From Paenibacillus radicis (ex Gao et al. 2016) (GTDB taxonomy: Bacteria; Bacillota; Bacilli; Paenibacillales; Paenibacillaceae), in assembly GCF_014641555.1 (NCBI RefSeq), contig NZ_BMHY01000004.1:434001-498000 (forward strand): a stretch of DNA of 64,000 bases. The letters run 5' to 3'. Every line of letters begins with the position of its first letter. Within the stretch, counting starts at the first letter, position 1. Below, one piece after another: positions 51,512-60,705 of the stretch. A model generated the notes under the pieces. The model was not told the origin of the DNA, searched no databases, and saw only the letters and a list, made by a program, of their open reading frames with translations. The translations under genes and the position numbers were made by a program.

Positions 51512-52447
51512 TTAGATAGGAGACATGTACCTGTCGTAGCTAGGCCCAATCTCCGTCGCTTTCCCGTCTGCAATCGATAGGAACACGACATTTTCCCCTT
51601 CAAATCCCATCCACTTATAGCCGACAAGAAAGCCGCCCTCTGTCGCAGCCGCAAACAGAAACGAGAATTGCTCCGCCACAATGACGCCCCCGTCATCCAC
51701 CCGCCATGTAGAAAACTCGTCATAGGTAGCGGGAAAATCATGAAACACCCATTTCTCGTCACTGCTGAAAGCCAGGCTTGCGAGCATATCATCGCCTTCC
51801 CGGGCGAATACCACGAGATAGGCTCGTTGATCATTACCCATCTGCTGCAAAGGCGAAACCGATTCAACTTTGCGGCCCTTAAGTTCCTCGATATCAGATT
51901 TCAAAGTCTCTGACTCCGTCTGCTTATCGGCTAAGCTGAGCGGGAGCAGCATACTTTCGTTAATCAGACCTTTATCTATAATAAAATAGCTCTCGTTATC
52001 GGTTGCGTTGCCTTCGGTGACCTCATACAGCCACCCTTTCCTTTGGTCGAAGTTTTGCGAGGTCTGTCTTCCGTTATCCTCAGCCGTAGCTTCCTGACTC
52101 CCTGCAAACGAAACGGAAACGACGCGGCCTTGATCTCCAATTGCAATTAAATCGCCTTTAGGCGGCTCTCCGCCGCCGTCCCATTCGGCAAGCAGCTTGT
52201 CGCCCGAGTGATTGGCAAATGCGAAAATCCCTTTTGAAAGATCAGTAAGATCTGCAAGCTTGTCGGGAGGTTTGGGCGTTTCTGACGGCTCCAGTGATGG
52301 CGTCTGCGTTAATGAAGGTGTCGGTGTTTCATTGCTTGCAGATGCTGTCGGCGATGGCGAAACGCTACTTGTTCCTTTAGAACTCGTTGCCGTGCACCCC
52401 GATAGAACAAATACTGCTGCAAATAAAGCGATCCATAATTTTCTCAA
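51512..52447 (-). CDS. Lipoprotein with Ser/Thr/Pro linker
   Basis: 311 residues from a TTG at 52447, which has GGGGGGATTGGA upstream; an ATG six codons earlier lies in that site. Lipobox FVLSGC with Cys18, then a long Ser/Thr/Pro linker (residues about 20-63) of the kind that crosses the wall. The mature domain is beta-rich with no recognised family. It may be cotranscribed with the next exported protein. Confidence 0.72.
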   Translation of the reverse strand: MRKLWIALFAAVFVLSGCTATSSKGTSSVSPSPTASASNETPTPSLTQTPSLEPSETPKPPDKLADLTDLSKGIFAFANHSGDKLLAEWDGGGEPPKGDLIAIGDQGRVVSVSFAGSQEATAEDNGRQTSQNFDQRKGWLYEVTEGNATDNESYFIIDKGLINESMLLPLSLADKQTESETLKSDIEELKGRKVESVSPLQQMGNDQRAYLVVFAREGDDMLASLAFSSDEKWVFHDFPATYDEFSTWRVDDGGVIVAEQFSFLFAAATEGGFLVGYKWMGFEGENVVFLSIADGKATEIGPSYDRYMSPI

Positions 52448-52537
52448 TCCAATCCCCCCGGCCATTCAATCCTGCGTTAATTACCCATCTTAGACGAGAT
52501 AAGCTGGAAAAAGGGTGCAGCTCCGCTCACTCACAGT

Positions 52538-52936
52538 TTATACAACTCTGCCCCACTTCTGTCTAAACAATTCGTAAATAGAACCATATACGAGTCCGTT
52601 AATAGCGCCCGAGAATGCAAATATCGCTTCGTCCAAGCTTAAGCTTGCTTTGAATGAAACGCCCATTAATAGTTCAAGCATTACGATAGCTCCATAACCT
52701 GCAACCATATGTACAACAATGCGATAAAATGCAGTTAAGGAATCGCTTTTCCGAATGATGCCATGAATGAGCAGCGATAGCGGTACGCCGACTACAGTCG
52801 TCATCACAAAACAAAACATACAGACTATAAGTACAGCTCCAAAATTGAAAGAAAATAATGAAATAATTACAGCACTGGCCATACTGCCCGTAAAGATCGA
52901 AATCGCAATGGCGGCTACCTTATCATCGATACGCAT
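52538..52936 (-). CDS. Small integral membrane protein
   Basis: 132 residues from the ATG at 52936 (GGGAGGGAACAAG upstream). Four hydrophobic helices; the first reads AAIAISIFTGSMASAVIISLFSF in two parts. No family is recognised, though the shape recalls small Bacillus four-helix membrane proteins of unknown function. It is divergent from the SNF2 helicase gene, with 166 bp between the two starts. Confidence 0.7.
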   Translation of the reverse strand: MRIDDKVAAIAISIFTGSMASAVIISLFSFNFGAVLIVCMFCFVMTTVVGVPLSLLIHGIIRKSDSLTAFYRIVVHMVAGYGAIVMLELLMGVSFKASLSLDEAIFAFSGAINGLVYGSIYELFRQKWGRVV

Positions 52937-53102
52937 CTTGTTCCCTCCCATTCCGTAACACCCCCCGCGTATGTGCGGCGTTTTGTTACATCTTATCAAT
53001 GGGAACGGCCATGCGAACAGTTCTATCTTTCATAGTCCCTCTAGGAGTTATTTCTGGTATCATTGTATCTATACGACATATTTCGAAGGAAGATTGATCC
53101 CC

Positions 53103-56100
53103 ATGAGCTTTATCGTTTCCAAACGAGTCATCAAGCTGCTATGCGGAAATGAAGCCTATAACGAAGGTGAGCATTTCGCCAGCCAACATAAAGTCGCTAT
53201 GATTATGAGCGACCCCGATTCCCATCATTACAAAGCCGAGGTTGCCGGCGGCGGCAGCCGTTACCGCGTTAACGCGGAGATTGACACGAACGGAGACGTG
53301 CACGCCACTTGCAATTGCCCGCCCTTTTATTCGCGTTCTACTTATTGCAAACATATAGCGGCTCTATTAATTCATCTTCATAACGAGGCGGAAAAAAGCT
53401 TCGTGCCTGTTCGCGCCTTCCCATCGCTGCTTCATCCAGAACCTCAAGAAGACCGGTCTGCGGCTTTAACCGCGCGATATACGGATGAGGAGCAAGCGGC
53501 GGACAGCATCATTCAATTGTTTGAAAATAAGCGGCTCCCGGCCAGCGGTGCCGGCCGCCTGTTTGATACACGGACTCCTCTCGAGGTAGAGTTTGCCGTC
53601 CAGACGGTTCCCTACGGCAATCGCCGGCATGTACTTGGCATTGAGCTGAAAGTCGGACCCAAACGATTGTACATCGTTCAGCAAATGCAAGATTTTCTAA
53701 AGCGGCTGGAGCAGAGACAGCCTTATATCTTTACGAAAAGCTTCGTTTACGATCCCGAACAGCACTGCTTCCGGCCCGAGCAGGACGCCATCCTGCAGCT
53801 ATTGATCCAGATTACCAAGCAGGATCAGCTGCTTCGCGGATCGTCCATGACAACTCGCAAATCAACTTCCGGCAATGATCGAATGCTTCTTATTCCGCCA
53901 TTATGGTGGAATGCTGCCCTGCCTTTGTTCACCAGCTCCCCAGGAGTTTTACTTGTGCACGACTATGGTATCGCGGATGGTATACGGGTTAGCGATAAGG
54001 CACTGCCTGTGAAGTTTCAGTTCGACCAGTCGGAACGGCAATCTGATTCCGGAGGTTATCAGTTGACAGCCGACGGACTGGAGCAGCTAACCGTACTCGG
54101 CGATTACGGCGCTGTCATAGGCGCAGACGGCGAGCTGTTCCAGCTGCCGCCCGAGCAGCTCGCAAGATTGTCCGAGCTGCAGCTCATGCTGGAGAGTGCA
54201 TTCAAAGGACAAGTACAGATTGCCGCTCCGCTTATTGAGCCTTTTATGGAAAAGGTCGTACCCGGGTTGATGAAGCTGGGATCTGTCCATATCGCAGAGC
54301 CGGTCGCCGAGAAAATTGTGCACACGCCGCTTAAAGCGAAGCTGTTCCTCGACCGCGTAAAGGACCGGCTGCTGGCGGCGCTTGAATTCCACTATGGGGA
54401 AATCGTCATTAATCCGCTGGAGGCGGATTCCGGCCGCTCCCGATCCACCGACCGCATACTGATGCGCGACGGTGAGCAGGAACGGCGGATATTAGAGCTG
54501 ATGGATGGTAGCGGCTTCCTGAAGACCGAAAGCGGCTACGTCACAGCCGAAGAAGAAACGGAATATCACTTTCTCTATCATATCGTTCCGCAATTGGAGA
54601 AGTTGCTGAGAGTATATGCGACGACAGCCGTCAAGATCAGGCTGCATACGGGTTCCATTCCTCCGAAAATATCGGTTCGCTCCGATGAACGTATGCACTG
54701 GCTGCAGTTCACCTTCTCGATAGACGGTATTCCAGAGTCAGAAATTCGCGAGGTTATTCAATCTGTGGAGGAGAAACGCCGCTACTACCGGCTGCCGAGC
54801 GGGGCTTTAATGCCGCTTGAGCAGGAGCAGCTGCTTGCGATGATTCGCGTATTGAACGAGGTGGGCATACGCTCCGGCGATTTGGACGGCAACGGTGTTC
54901 GTCTGCCGATCGTCCGCGGCCTTCCGCTCATTGATGCCGATACATCGGCCGGAGGCGTCGTCAAGCTCGATAAAAACCTGCGAGAGCTGCTGGAACATCT
55001 GCGTAACCCGGATCATTTCGAATTTGAGCTTCCGGACGGGCTTAACGCGACACTAAGGGAGTATCAGAAATTTGGCTTCCAGTGGATGAAGACGCTGGCG
55101 CATTATCGTTTCGGGGGGATATTAGCCGATGATATGGGACTGGGGAAAACGGTACAAAGCATCGCGTATCTGCTCTCCGTCATTCCACATATTCGCGAGG
55201 AGAAGAAGCCGGCGCTGATCGTCTGCCCCGCTTCCCTCGTCTACAATTGGCGCAACGAGCTGGAGCGGTTCGCTCCTGAGATCAACGTCATCGTCGCAGA
55301 CGGCACAAAAGCGGAGCGGTTCGCTTTTATCGACAATGCCTCGGACGGAGCCGCCGACATTTTCATTACCTCTTATCCGCTGCTGCGGATGGATATCGAA
55401 CGGTATGCGCGGCAAAAATTCCATACGCTAATTGTCGATGAAGCACAGTTTTTCAAAAATCATTTGACGCAAACCGCGCAGGCCGTCAAACTGCTGAATG
55501 CCGATTACCGCTTCGCTCTCTCCGGCACGCCGGTCGAGAATCGGCTGGAGGAGCTATGGTCGATCTTCGAAGCTGTATTTCCAGCGTTGCTGCCGGACCG
55601 CAAGACGTTTAACGACATGTCGCCGGAGCTTATTGCGAAGCGCATACGGCCGTTTCTGCTGCGCAGACGGAAAGCTGACGTGTTGAAGGAACTGCCGGAA
55701 AAAATCGAAACGCAGCAAGTATCCGAGCTGCTGCCGGATCAGAAGCGGCTGTATGCCGCCTACTTGGCCAAGCTCAAGCAAGATACGCTTAAGCATTTGA
55801 ATGATAAAACGTTTGAGCGCAACAAAATTAAGATTTTAGCCGGATTGACCCGGCTTCGTCAGCTATGTCTCCACCCCGCCCTGTTTGTCGAAGACTATGC
55901 TGGCGGCTCTGCCAAGCTGGAGCAATTGCTTGAATTAATTGAGGAGTGCCGGGCTTCCGGTCGCCGCTTGCTTATTTTCTCGCAGTTTACTGGCATGCTG
56001 AGCATTATTGGCCGCGAGCTTTCTTCAACGGGTATGCCGTTCTTTTATCTTGATGGACAGACGCCAGCTGCAGATCGGGTTGAGCTATGCAACCGATTCA

Positions 56101-56426
56101 ACGAAGGCGAACGAGACTTGTTTCTCATTTCGCTCAAAGCAGGCGGAACCGGTCTGAATCTGACAGGAGCAGATACCGTCATTCTGTATGATTTATGGTG
56201 GAATCCGGCTGTGGAGCAGCAGGCTGCCGACCGTGCCCATCGCATGGGGCAGAAAAACGTCGTCCAAGTCGTCCGGCTGATCTCGCAAGGAACCGTCGAG
56301 CAGAAAATGTACGAGCTGCAGCAAAAGAAGCTGAACTTGCTGGATAATCTTGTACAACCTGGCGAAGAAGCGCTATCCGCACTATCGGAGCAGGATATCC
56401 GCGAGCTTCTGCAAATAGGAGTCTAG
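53103..56426 (+). CDS. SNF2-family helicase with N-terminal SWIM zinc finger
   Basis: 1107 residues from the ATG at 53103 (AAGGAAGATTGATCCCC upstream); an in-frame start 44 codons earlier has no site. A SWIM finger near residues 60-75 reads CNCPPFYSRSTYCKHIAAL (C-x-C...C-x-H). The Snf2 motor fills the second half: ADDMGLGKTVQ (Walker A), DEAQFFKN (motif II), LSGTPVENRLEELWSIF, and helicase C with LKAGGTGLNLTGADTVILYD and ADRAHRMGQ (motif VI). It is a DNA-translocating ATPase of the bacterial SWIM-SNF2 class, likely acting on protein-DNA complexes or repair. It is transcribed alone. Confidence 0.93.
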   Translation: MSFIVSKRVIKLLCGNEAYNEGEHFASQHKVAMIMSDPDSHHYKAEVAGGGSRYRVNAEIDTNGDVHATCNCPPFYSRSTYCKHIAALLIHLHNEAEKSFVPVRAFPSLLHPEPQEDRSAALTARYTDEEQAADSIIQLFENKRLPASGAGRLFDTRTPLEVEFAVQTVPYGNRRHVLGIELKVGPKRLYIVQQMQDFLKRLEQRQPYIFTKSFVYDPEQHCFRPEQDAILQLLIQITKQDQLLRGSSMTTRKSTSGNDRMLLIPPLWWNAALPLFTSSPGVLLVHDYGIADGIRVSDKALPVKFQFDQSERQSDSGGYQLTADGLEQLTVLGDYGAVIGADGELFQLPPEQLARLSELQLMLESAFKGQVQIAAPLIEPFMEKVVPGLMKLGSVHIAEPVAEKIVHTPLKAKLFLDRVKDRLLAALEFHYGEIVINPLEADSGRSRSTDRILMRDGEQERRILELMDGSGFLKTESGYVTAEEETEYHFLYHIVPQLEKLLRVYATTAVKIRLHTGSIPPKISVRSDERMHWLQFTFSIDGIPESEIREVIQSVEEKRRYYRLPSGALMPLEQEQLLAMIRVLNEVGIRSGDLDGNGVRLPIVRGLPLIDADTSAGGVVKLDKNLRELLEHLRNPDHFEFELPDGLNATLREYQKFGFQWMKTLAHYRFGGILADDMGLGKTVQSIAYLLSVIPHIREEKKPALIVCPASLVYNWRNELERFAPEINVIVADGTKAERFAFIDNASDGAADIFITSYPLLRMDIERYARQKFHTLIVDEAQFFKNHLTQTAQAVKLLNADYRFALSGTPVENRLEELWSIFEAVFPALLPDRKTFNDMSPELIAKRIRPFLLRRRKADVLKELPEKIETQQVSELLPDQKRLYAAYLAKLKQDTLKHLNDKTFERNKIKILAGLTRLRQLCLHPALFVEDYAGGSAKLEQLLELIEECRASGRRLLIFSQFTGMLSIIGRELSSTGMPFFYLDGQTPAADRVELCNRFNEGERDLFLISLKAGGTGLNLTGADTVILYDLWWNPAVEQQAADRAHRMGQKNVVQVVRLISQGTVEQKMYELQQKKLNLLDNLVQPGEEALSALSEQDIRELLQIGV

Positions 56427-56430
56427 AGGT

Positions 56431-56462
56431 GAACAGCGTTGCCGGGCGGCAGCGCTGTTTGT
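56431..56462 (+). terminator. Terminator of the SNF2 gene
   Basis: AACAGCG-TTGCC and GGCA-GCGCTGTT arms, then TTTGTCATTTT. Confidence 0.65.
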
Positions 56463-56487
56463 CATTTTGCCGCTCAACGCAAAAAAA

Positions 56488-56509
56488 ATCAGCCAGTAAA
56501 CTGGCTGAT
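56488..56509 (-). terminator. Terminator of the SDR gene
   Basis: ATCAGCCAG-taaa-CTGGCTGAT; minus-strand RNA ends in eight T. It lies 50 bp after the SDR stop. Confidence 0.85.
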
Positions 56510-56558
56510 GCTATGGTCCGCCAAGCCGCTCCCGGCGCTGCATGACGGAATTGTTCCC

Positions 56559-57215
56559 TTACGGTTGCGAGAATACGATTTCCACTTCATCACGATTTTG
56601 ATACAGCTGCCAGTACTTCTCTGCAATCACATCCGGATCATAGAACGTGTCCTTCGCGACGTAGCCGCCGATCGTAACGGTGCCAACGTACACGCCATGC
56701 GGCTTCAATTCCTCCGCCAGCGAATAAGCGAATGAGCGGACACCCGCTTTGCCGATTGATAAAGCGGAGTAAGCAGCATTCGGATAAATACCGAAACCGC
56801 CGCCTGTAATCAAGATCGTGCCTTCCTTGCGGTCGACGAATCCAGGAGCAACTTGCCGGACACTGGACAAGGCGCCTACGACATTGACCTTGAATTCCTC
56901 GATCAATCGCTCTTCCTCAAGCTCCGAAGGCTGTCCGGACGAGATGACGGCTGCGTTATAGACAAGAACATCCGGTTCTCCATGATGCGCCCTGATGACT
57001 CGGAACGCTTCGGCGATGGAAGCTGGGTTCCCGGCATCTCCGGTTACACCAAAAGCTTCAACGCCTTGCTCCTTAAGCGCACTGGATTGCTCCTCCAGCG
57101 ACGATTCCCTGCGCGCAACAAGCCCGATGCGAAATCCGTTGTCTCCGAATTTGCGGGCCACTGCTGCACTTACTCCAGAGCCTGCACCGACGATTACGAC
57201 TAGCGGTTTACTCAT
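56559..57215 (-). CDS. SDR-family protein lacking the YxxxK motif
   Basis: 218 residues. The cofactor loop GAGSGVSAAVARKFG, the ARR NADP-selecting residues and VLVYNAAVISSG (NNAG-like) place it in the short-chain dehydrogenase/reductase family. At the active site, however, the sequence reads ITGGGFGIYPNAAYSALSIGKAG: the Tyr is followed by seven residues before Lys, so the catalytic Tyr-x3-Lys is absent, as is the usual Ser. It may bind NADP without ordinary reduction activity. GGGAGTGTAGAGAT precedes the ATG. Confidence 0.82.
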   Translation of the reverse strand: MSKPLVVIVGAGSGVSAAVARKFGDNGFRIGLVARRESSLEEQSSALKEQGVEAFGVTGDAGNPASIAEAFRVIRAHHGEPDVLVYNAAVISSGQPSELEEERLIEEFKVNVVGALSSVRQVAPGFVDRKEGTILITGGGFGIYPNAAYSALSIGKAGVRSFAYSLAEELKPHGVYVGTVTIGGYVAKDTFYDPDVIAEKYWQLYQNRDEVEIVFSQP

Positions 57216-57319
57216 ATCTCTACACTCCCTTGCATCATTTTCTATAACTTACCATTCCCATCGGAATTAATCTAATAGAAAATTTGAGAGTTCGATTATA
57301 TTTTTCAATGCAAGTCCGA

Positions 57320-58081
57320 CTAAGCAGCCATCATAAGACTGAAGGAATCAACACTACCAGGACCAGTAAGCTGCAATACTGCTTGCTCTTGTCTAGCCTG
57401 CTGCAGCTGCAGCGCCTTATTCTGCATGACGCCAACTGCAATGGCTGCGTGTGAAGCATCGTGTTGAACGAGTGAGATCAGCGTTTGAACATCGTTCAAC
57501 TGGTATGCAGCAGCCAGTGAACGAATGTAGAGCTTCATCCCCTCTTCCTTCGATTCCGGCAGCCCTTCGTTTAGAAGCTCCTTCCGAATGGCGGAAACCG
57601 ATCTGCGGGCCCGGTGCAGTGCGGCTTTCACGGCACCCGTACTCGTCTGAAGAAGGCTTGCGGCAGCATCAATGGAATACCCCATCGCTTCCCGCAGAAC
57701 GAATACAAGCAGCTGCAAAGGAGACAAATGCTTCTGAAGCACCTGCAATACCGCTTCGATCTCGACGAAATCATCCTCCGCCCTCACATCAGCCACATGG
57801 CTATCTGGTTCCAATCGGGTAATTCTTGCTTTTCTCCGAACCCGGTCTACCCATGTCGTGCGTGCAATGCGCAGCAGATAAGCTTCCGCATTCGCATGAC
57901 CCTCGCCATAGATCTTGCCGATTGCCTTCAGCCAAGTCTCCTGTGCCAAATCCTCAGCTTCCTGACGGGAAGCGGTAATCGCCATGCAATATCGCCGTAA
58001 TGCGGCATCCAGCAGCTTCGTTGTTTCCTCGTCCGGCTGAACAACAGGCTTTTCAAGTTCAGCTTGAATCCATCCGTTCAT
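57320..58081 (-). CDS. ECF-type RNA polymerase sigma factor with C-terminal extension
   Basis: 253 residues. Region 2 (residues about 27-92, AITASRQEAEDLAQETWLKAIG) and region 4 (residues about 112-165, SPLQLLVFVLREAMGYSIDAAASLLQTSTGAVKAALHRAR) are clear. A further 85 residues at the C-terminus (RSLAAAYQLNDVQTLISLVQHDA) recall the SnoaL-type extensions that inhibit some ECF factors. No anti-sigma gene is adjacent, consistent with self-control by the extension. GGGGGTGCTGGA precedes the ATG. Confidence 0.85.
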   Translation of the reverse strand: MNGWIQAELEKPVVQPDEETTKLLDAALRRYCMAITASRQEAEDLAQETWLKAIGKIYGEGHANAEAYLLRIARTTWVDRVRRKARITRLEPDSHVADVRAEDDFVEIEAVLQVLQKHLSPLQLLVFVLREAMGYSIDAAASLLQTSTGAVKAALHRARRSVSAIRKELLNEGLPESKEEGMKLYIRSLAAAYQLNDVQTLISLVQHDASHAAIAVGVMQNKALQLQQARQEQAVLQLTGPGSVDSFSLMMAA

Positions 58082-58240
58082 TCCAGCACCCCCTTATTCA
58101 GTAAACGATTTAACTGCTTCAAAAGATACGCCAGAACTTAAAATAAATGGACCGGATTTTTTTCGTAAAAGACCGTATCCTGCCCCGTCACTTAATCGTC
58201 TTCCTAGGGAAAGACAATAACGAACCTGGAGGAATGTCAG

Positions 58241-58825
58241 ATGAGTTCATATGTCCCTTATGTGGTGGAGCAAACGAAAAACGGCGAACGCTCCTACGAT
58301 ATTTATTCCCGCCTGCTGAAAGACCGGATCATTTTCTTAGGGTCCGCCATCGATGACCAGACCGCAAACAGCATCATTGCGCAAATGTTGTTCTTAGCTG
58401 CAGAAGACCCTGAAAAAGAGATCTCCCTATTCATTAACAGTCCGGGAGGCTCGACGACAGCTGGCTTCGCTATCTACGATACGATGCAATTCATCAAGCC
58501 GCCCGTTCATACGATCTGTATCGGCATGGCCGCTTCCTTTGCCGCTATTCTACTGCTGGCGGGCGAAAAAGGCAATCGCTTCGCGCTGCCCAACAGCGAA
58601 ATTATGATTCATCAGCCGCATGGCGGCGTACAGGGGCAAGCCTCCGATATCGCCATTAGTGCCAAACGGATACTAGAAATCCGCGCCAGATTGAACCGGA
58701 TCGCCGCCGAACGGACGGGCCAGCCGCTGGAGCGGATCGACCGTGATATGGACCGTGATTACTTCATGTCTGCTCAGGAGGCAATCGAGTACGGCATGAT
58801 TGATAAGATCATTACGTCGCTGTAA
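58241..58825 (+). CDS. clpP: ClpP-type serine protease subunit
   Basis: 194 residues, full ClpP length. Catalytic Ser in [16 protein letters not shown], His in [12 protein letters not shown], Asp in [10 protein letters not shown]; the conserved INSPGGS and the IFLGSAIDD start are present. It forms the double-ring chamber fed by ClpX or ClpC. The start after GGAGGAATGTCAG is clear. Next genes are an ECF factor (divergent) and GpsB, not ClpX or tig, so it is probably a second, accessory ClpP paralogue rather than the housekeeping copy. Confidence 0.92.
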   Translation: MSSYVPYVVEQTKNGERSYDIYSRLLKDRIIFLGSAIDDQTANSIIAQMLFLAAEDPEKEISLFINSPGGSTTAGFAIYDTMQFIKPPVHTICIGMAASFAAILLLAGEKGNRFALPNSEIMIHQPHGGVQGQASDIAISAKRILEIRARLNRIAAERTGQPLERIDRDMDRDYFMSAQEAIEYGMIDKIITSL

Positions 58826-58876
58826 CGAATACCGTTACGCCAATATACAATGGCCAATCCGAATATGATTCGATCA

Positions 58877-58934
58877 AACAAAGAGGCTGTCTCGGCTTGG
58901 CGTGAATACGCCAGTCGAGACAGCCTCTTTGTTT
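58877..58934. terminator. Bidirectional terminator between clpP and gpsB
   Basis: AAACAAAGAGGCTGTCTCG and CGAGACAGCCTCTTTGTTT, an almost perfect 19-base outer stem with an inner TGGCGT/ACGCCA stem. It can stop both converging genes. Confidence 0.85.
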
Positions 58935-58960
58935 GCAGCTATTGCTTGCAGAAGACTTGC

Positions 58961-59260
58961 TTACACCCGCGGGCGCAGCAGCTCTCTTTTCTCACCAAAC
59001 ACTTTCATTTCCAGATCTTCGATCCGGCGTTTAATCATAAATTGATCGTATGATTCCTTGTTTTTCAACAGCTCAACATGAATAGCGGCGAGATCCGCTT
59101 CATATTTGAGAATCAAATCCTGCATCCGGCTATAATCCTTTATGATTTCATCAAGAAAATCGTCCACCTCGTCCGGATTGTAACCGCGGAATTTTTTCTC
59201 GAATTGCTTCGCATGAACAGCGTTTGCAGTTAGTGTAATGCCATAGTTGACCAGCTCGCT
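58961..59260 (-). CDS. gpsB: GpsB, DivIVA-type cell-division/cell-wall adaptor
   Basis: 99 residues from the ATG at 59260. The N-terminal DivIVA domain shows KKFRGYNPDEVDDFLDEIIKDY, which matches GpsB (FRGYxxxEVDxFLDDIIKDY). A coiled coil (residues about 34-65) and the short C-terminal domain KRRIEDLEMKVFG follow. GpsB recruits penicillin-binding proteins to the division site. A GAAAGGGG lies upstream with longer spacing than usual. Its length (about 100) is that of GpsB, not DivIVA. Confidence 0.9.
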   Translation of the reverse strand, partial: SELVNYGITLTANAVHAKQFEKKFRGYNPDEVDDFLDEIIKDYSRMQDLILKYEADLAAIHVELLKNKESYDQFMIKRRIEDLEMKVFGEKRELLRPRV

Positions 59261-59425
59261 CATAATACGTAATACCCCTTTCAAGCGCTTCTCAAATCAA
59301 TCAATAAAAACTTTATAGTATTAACTATACGATGTTTGAGGGTGTTTTGCCAAATCTTTGACCTTTCTGCCTTAAAAAACGGTGTAAAACCGCGCAGTAG
59401 TGCGGTATACGGGAGATTTTACCAG

Positions 59426-60385
59426 CTAAGCCTGAAGGGAATGCGGCCCCGTATGCCGTTGCTTTTGTTGCTTCTGTTTCATCCATTCAGGCAAGGCAAT
59501 TCCGGCGAGCACCAGCACAACACCGGCCCATTGAAGTCCGCTAACATGCTCATGCAGGACGAATGTCGACAGCAGGACGGCCACCGGAAGCTCGGCTGCG
59601 CCAAGAATGCTGGCCATGCCTTCCCCGATATGAGGAATGCCTATCGCGTACAACAGCGGCGGTATAAAGGCCCCGAATAATCCAAGCAGCGCTCCAAACA
59701 GCAGCAGCCCTTCGAATAAATGCCCGTTGAATAGAAAATGCGGAGGAAACAGAATGAACACCAAAGCCACCGATCCGGTGCTCATCCATGCACTGCGATA
59801 AGCCGGATGTGCATCCGGCACGGCTTTGCCGCTGAACAAAATCATGAGCGAGTAGCTGATGGCTGACAACAGTCCAAGCCCCATGCCCGTCATATTGAAT
59901 TGCGCCCCTCCGGGAGCCGCCAATCCTGCAGCTAACGCCGTACCGATCAATAAAACGACAAGTGCAAGCAAGATCACCCTGCTTGGCCGTTTGCGCTGAA
60001 TAATGGCTTGCAAGACGACACCAATCCAAGTGAATTGGAATAACATAATGATAGCAAGCGATGCCGGTATATATTTGAGCGAGTGATAATAAAGCAAGCC
60101 GGTCACCGCGGAAGGCGTACCTGCCAGTACCAGAAGCAGCTTGTGCTTCCATTCCAGCTTCCGCCACGCTGCGGGCGGATTAGCAGGCATACCGCCAGTA
60201 ATGGTGCCGCGTTTTTGCTTGAGCTTGATAAAGGCTGCCAACAGCCACGCCAGCAAAAAGCCGAATGAGAGCTGGCTGCCTACCACCTCGCCTAACGTAA
60301 ACCCGCGGTCGTAGGCGTGTACGACGATTGTCGAAAGAATGCCATAGCTCATGGCGCCCACTAAGACGGATACAAAGTATTTCAT
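59426..60385 (-). CDS. EamA/DMT-family transporter
   Basis: 319 residues with ten hydrophobic helices in two EamA repeats (YFVSVLVGAMSYGILSTIVV; second half GLFGAFIPPLLYAIGIPHIG). The end is a His/Lys-rich tail. Members export or import amino acids, nucleotide-sugars and drugs. It is preceded by a 155-base leader with an intrinsic terminator (60441-60496) and an alternative pairing, so expression is probably controlled by transcription attenuation. AGGAGGAAATTTAACCCC precedes the ATG. It lies back to back with the T-box-controlled aromatic pathway gene. Confidence 0.88.
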   Translation of the reverse strand: MKYFVSVLVGAMSYGILSTIVVHAYDRGFTLGEVVGSQLSFGFLLAWLLAAFIKLKQKRGTITGGMPANPPAAWRKLEWKHKLLLVLAGTPSAVTGLLYYHSLKYIPASLAIIMLFQFTWIGVVLQAIIQRKRPSRVILLALVVLLIGTALAAGLAAPGGAQFNMTGMGLGLLSAISYSLMILFSGKAVPDAHPAYRSAWMSTGSVALVFILFPPHFLFNGHLFEGLLLFGALLGLFGAFIPPLLYAIGIPHIGEGMASILGAAELPVAVLLSTFVLHEHVSGLQWAGVVLVLAGIALPEWMKQKQQKQRHTGPHSLQA

Positions 60386-60440
60386 GGGGTTAAATTTCCT
60401 CCTGTCTAGGCGTCCATGCCTCTATAAAAACGCAAAAAAA

Positions 60441-60540
60441 CCTAACCGCGGCGGGACGAACCGCTTGGCGGCTCTCTCCGATCATTCGCAGTTAGGAAGT
60501 TAAGGCTCCCTGTAGGACCCCCGCCCTTCTTGCTTCAATA
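60441..60540 (-). promoter_or_regulatory. Leader with intrinsic terminator and alternative pairing (attenuator/riboswitch candidate)
   Basis: In minus-strand RNA starting near 60540 a long hairpin (CCTAACTGCG with CGCGGTTAGG, 60496-60441) is followed by seven T, 55 bp before the EamA ATG: transcription would stop before the gene. Upstream GGCGGGG (60525-60519) can pair with UCCCGCC (60456-60450) inside the 3' half of that hairpin and would break it. Two mutually exclusive structures are the mark of an attenuator. No known riboswitch core (T-box, ykkC, preQ1, SAM) was recognised. Confidence 0.6.
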
Positions 60541-60546
60541 TGCGGG

Positions 60547-60575
60547 GTTATACGAGACATGAACTGTGTTCACAA
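60547..60575 (-). promoter_or_regulatory. Promoter of the EamA leader
   Basis: On the minus strand TTGTGA (60575-60570), 17-bp spacer, TATAAC (60552-60547). Start near 60540. Confidence 0.5.
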
Positions 60576-60670
60576 ATTAATCTTTTTCACTTCGTCATAT
60601 GTTACATGACAGGTGAGTTATTGTCAATCCGTAATGATTGCTCCCTGCAAACAAGCATAAATAAAAAAAC

Positions 60671-60699
60671 TTGCAGTTCGTGAAAAAAGGGTATAGAAT
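60671..60699 (+). promoter_or_regulatory. Promoter of the T-box leader
   Basis: TTGCAG (60671-60676), 17-bp spacer and TAGAAT (60694-60699), pointing to the T-box leader that follows. Confidence 0.45.
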
Positions 60700-60705
60700 G
60701 CTCCT

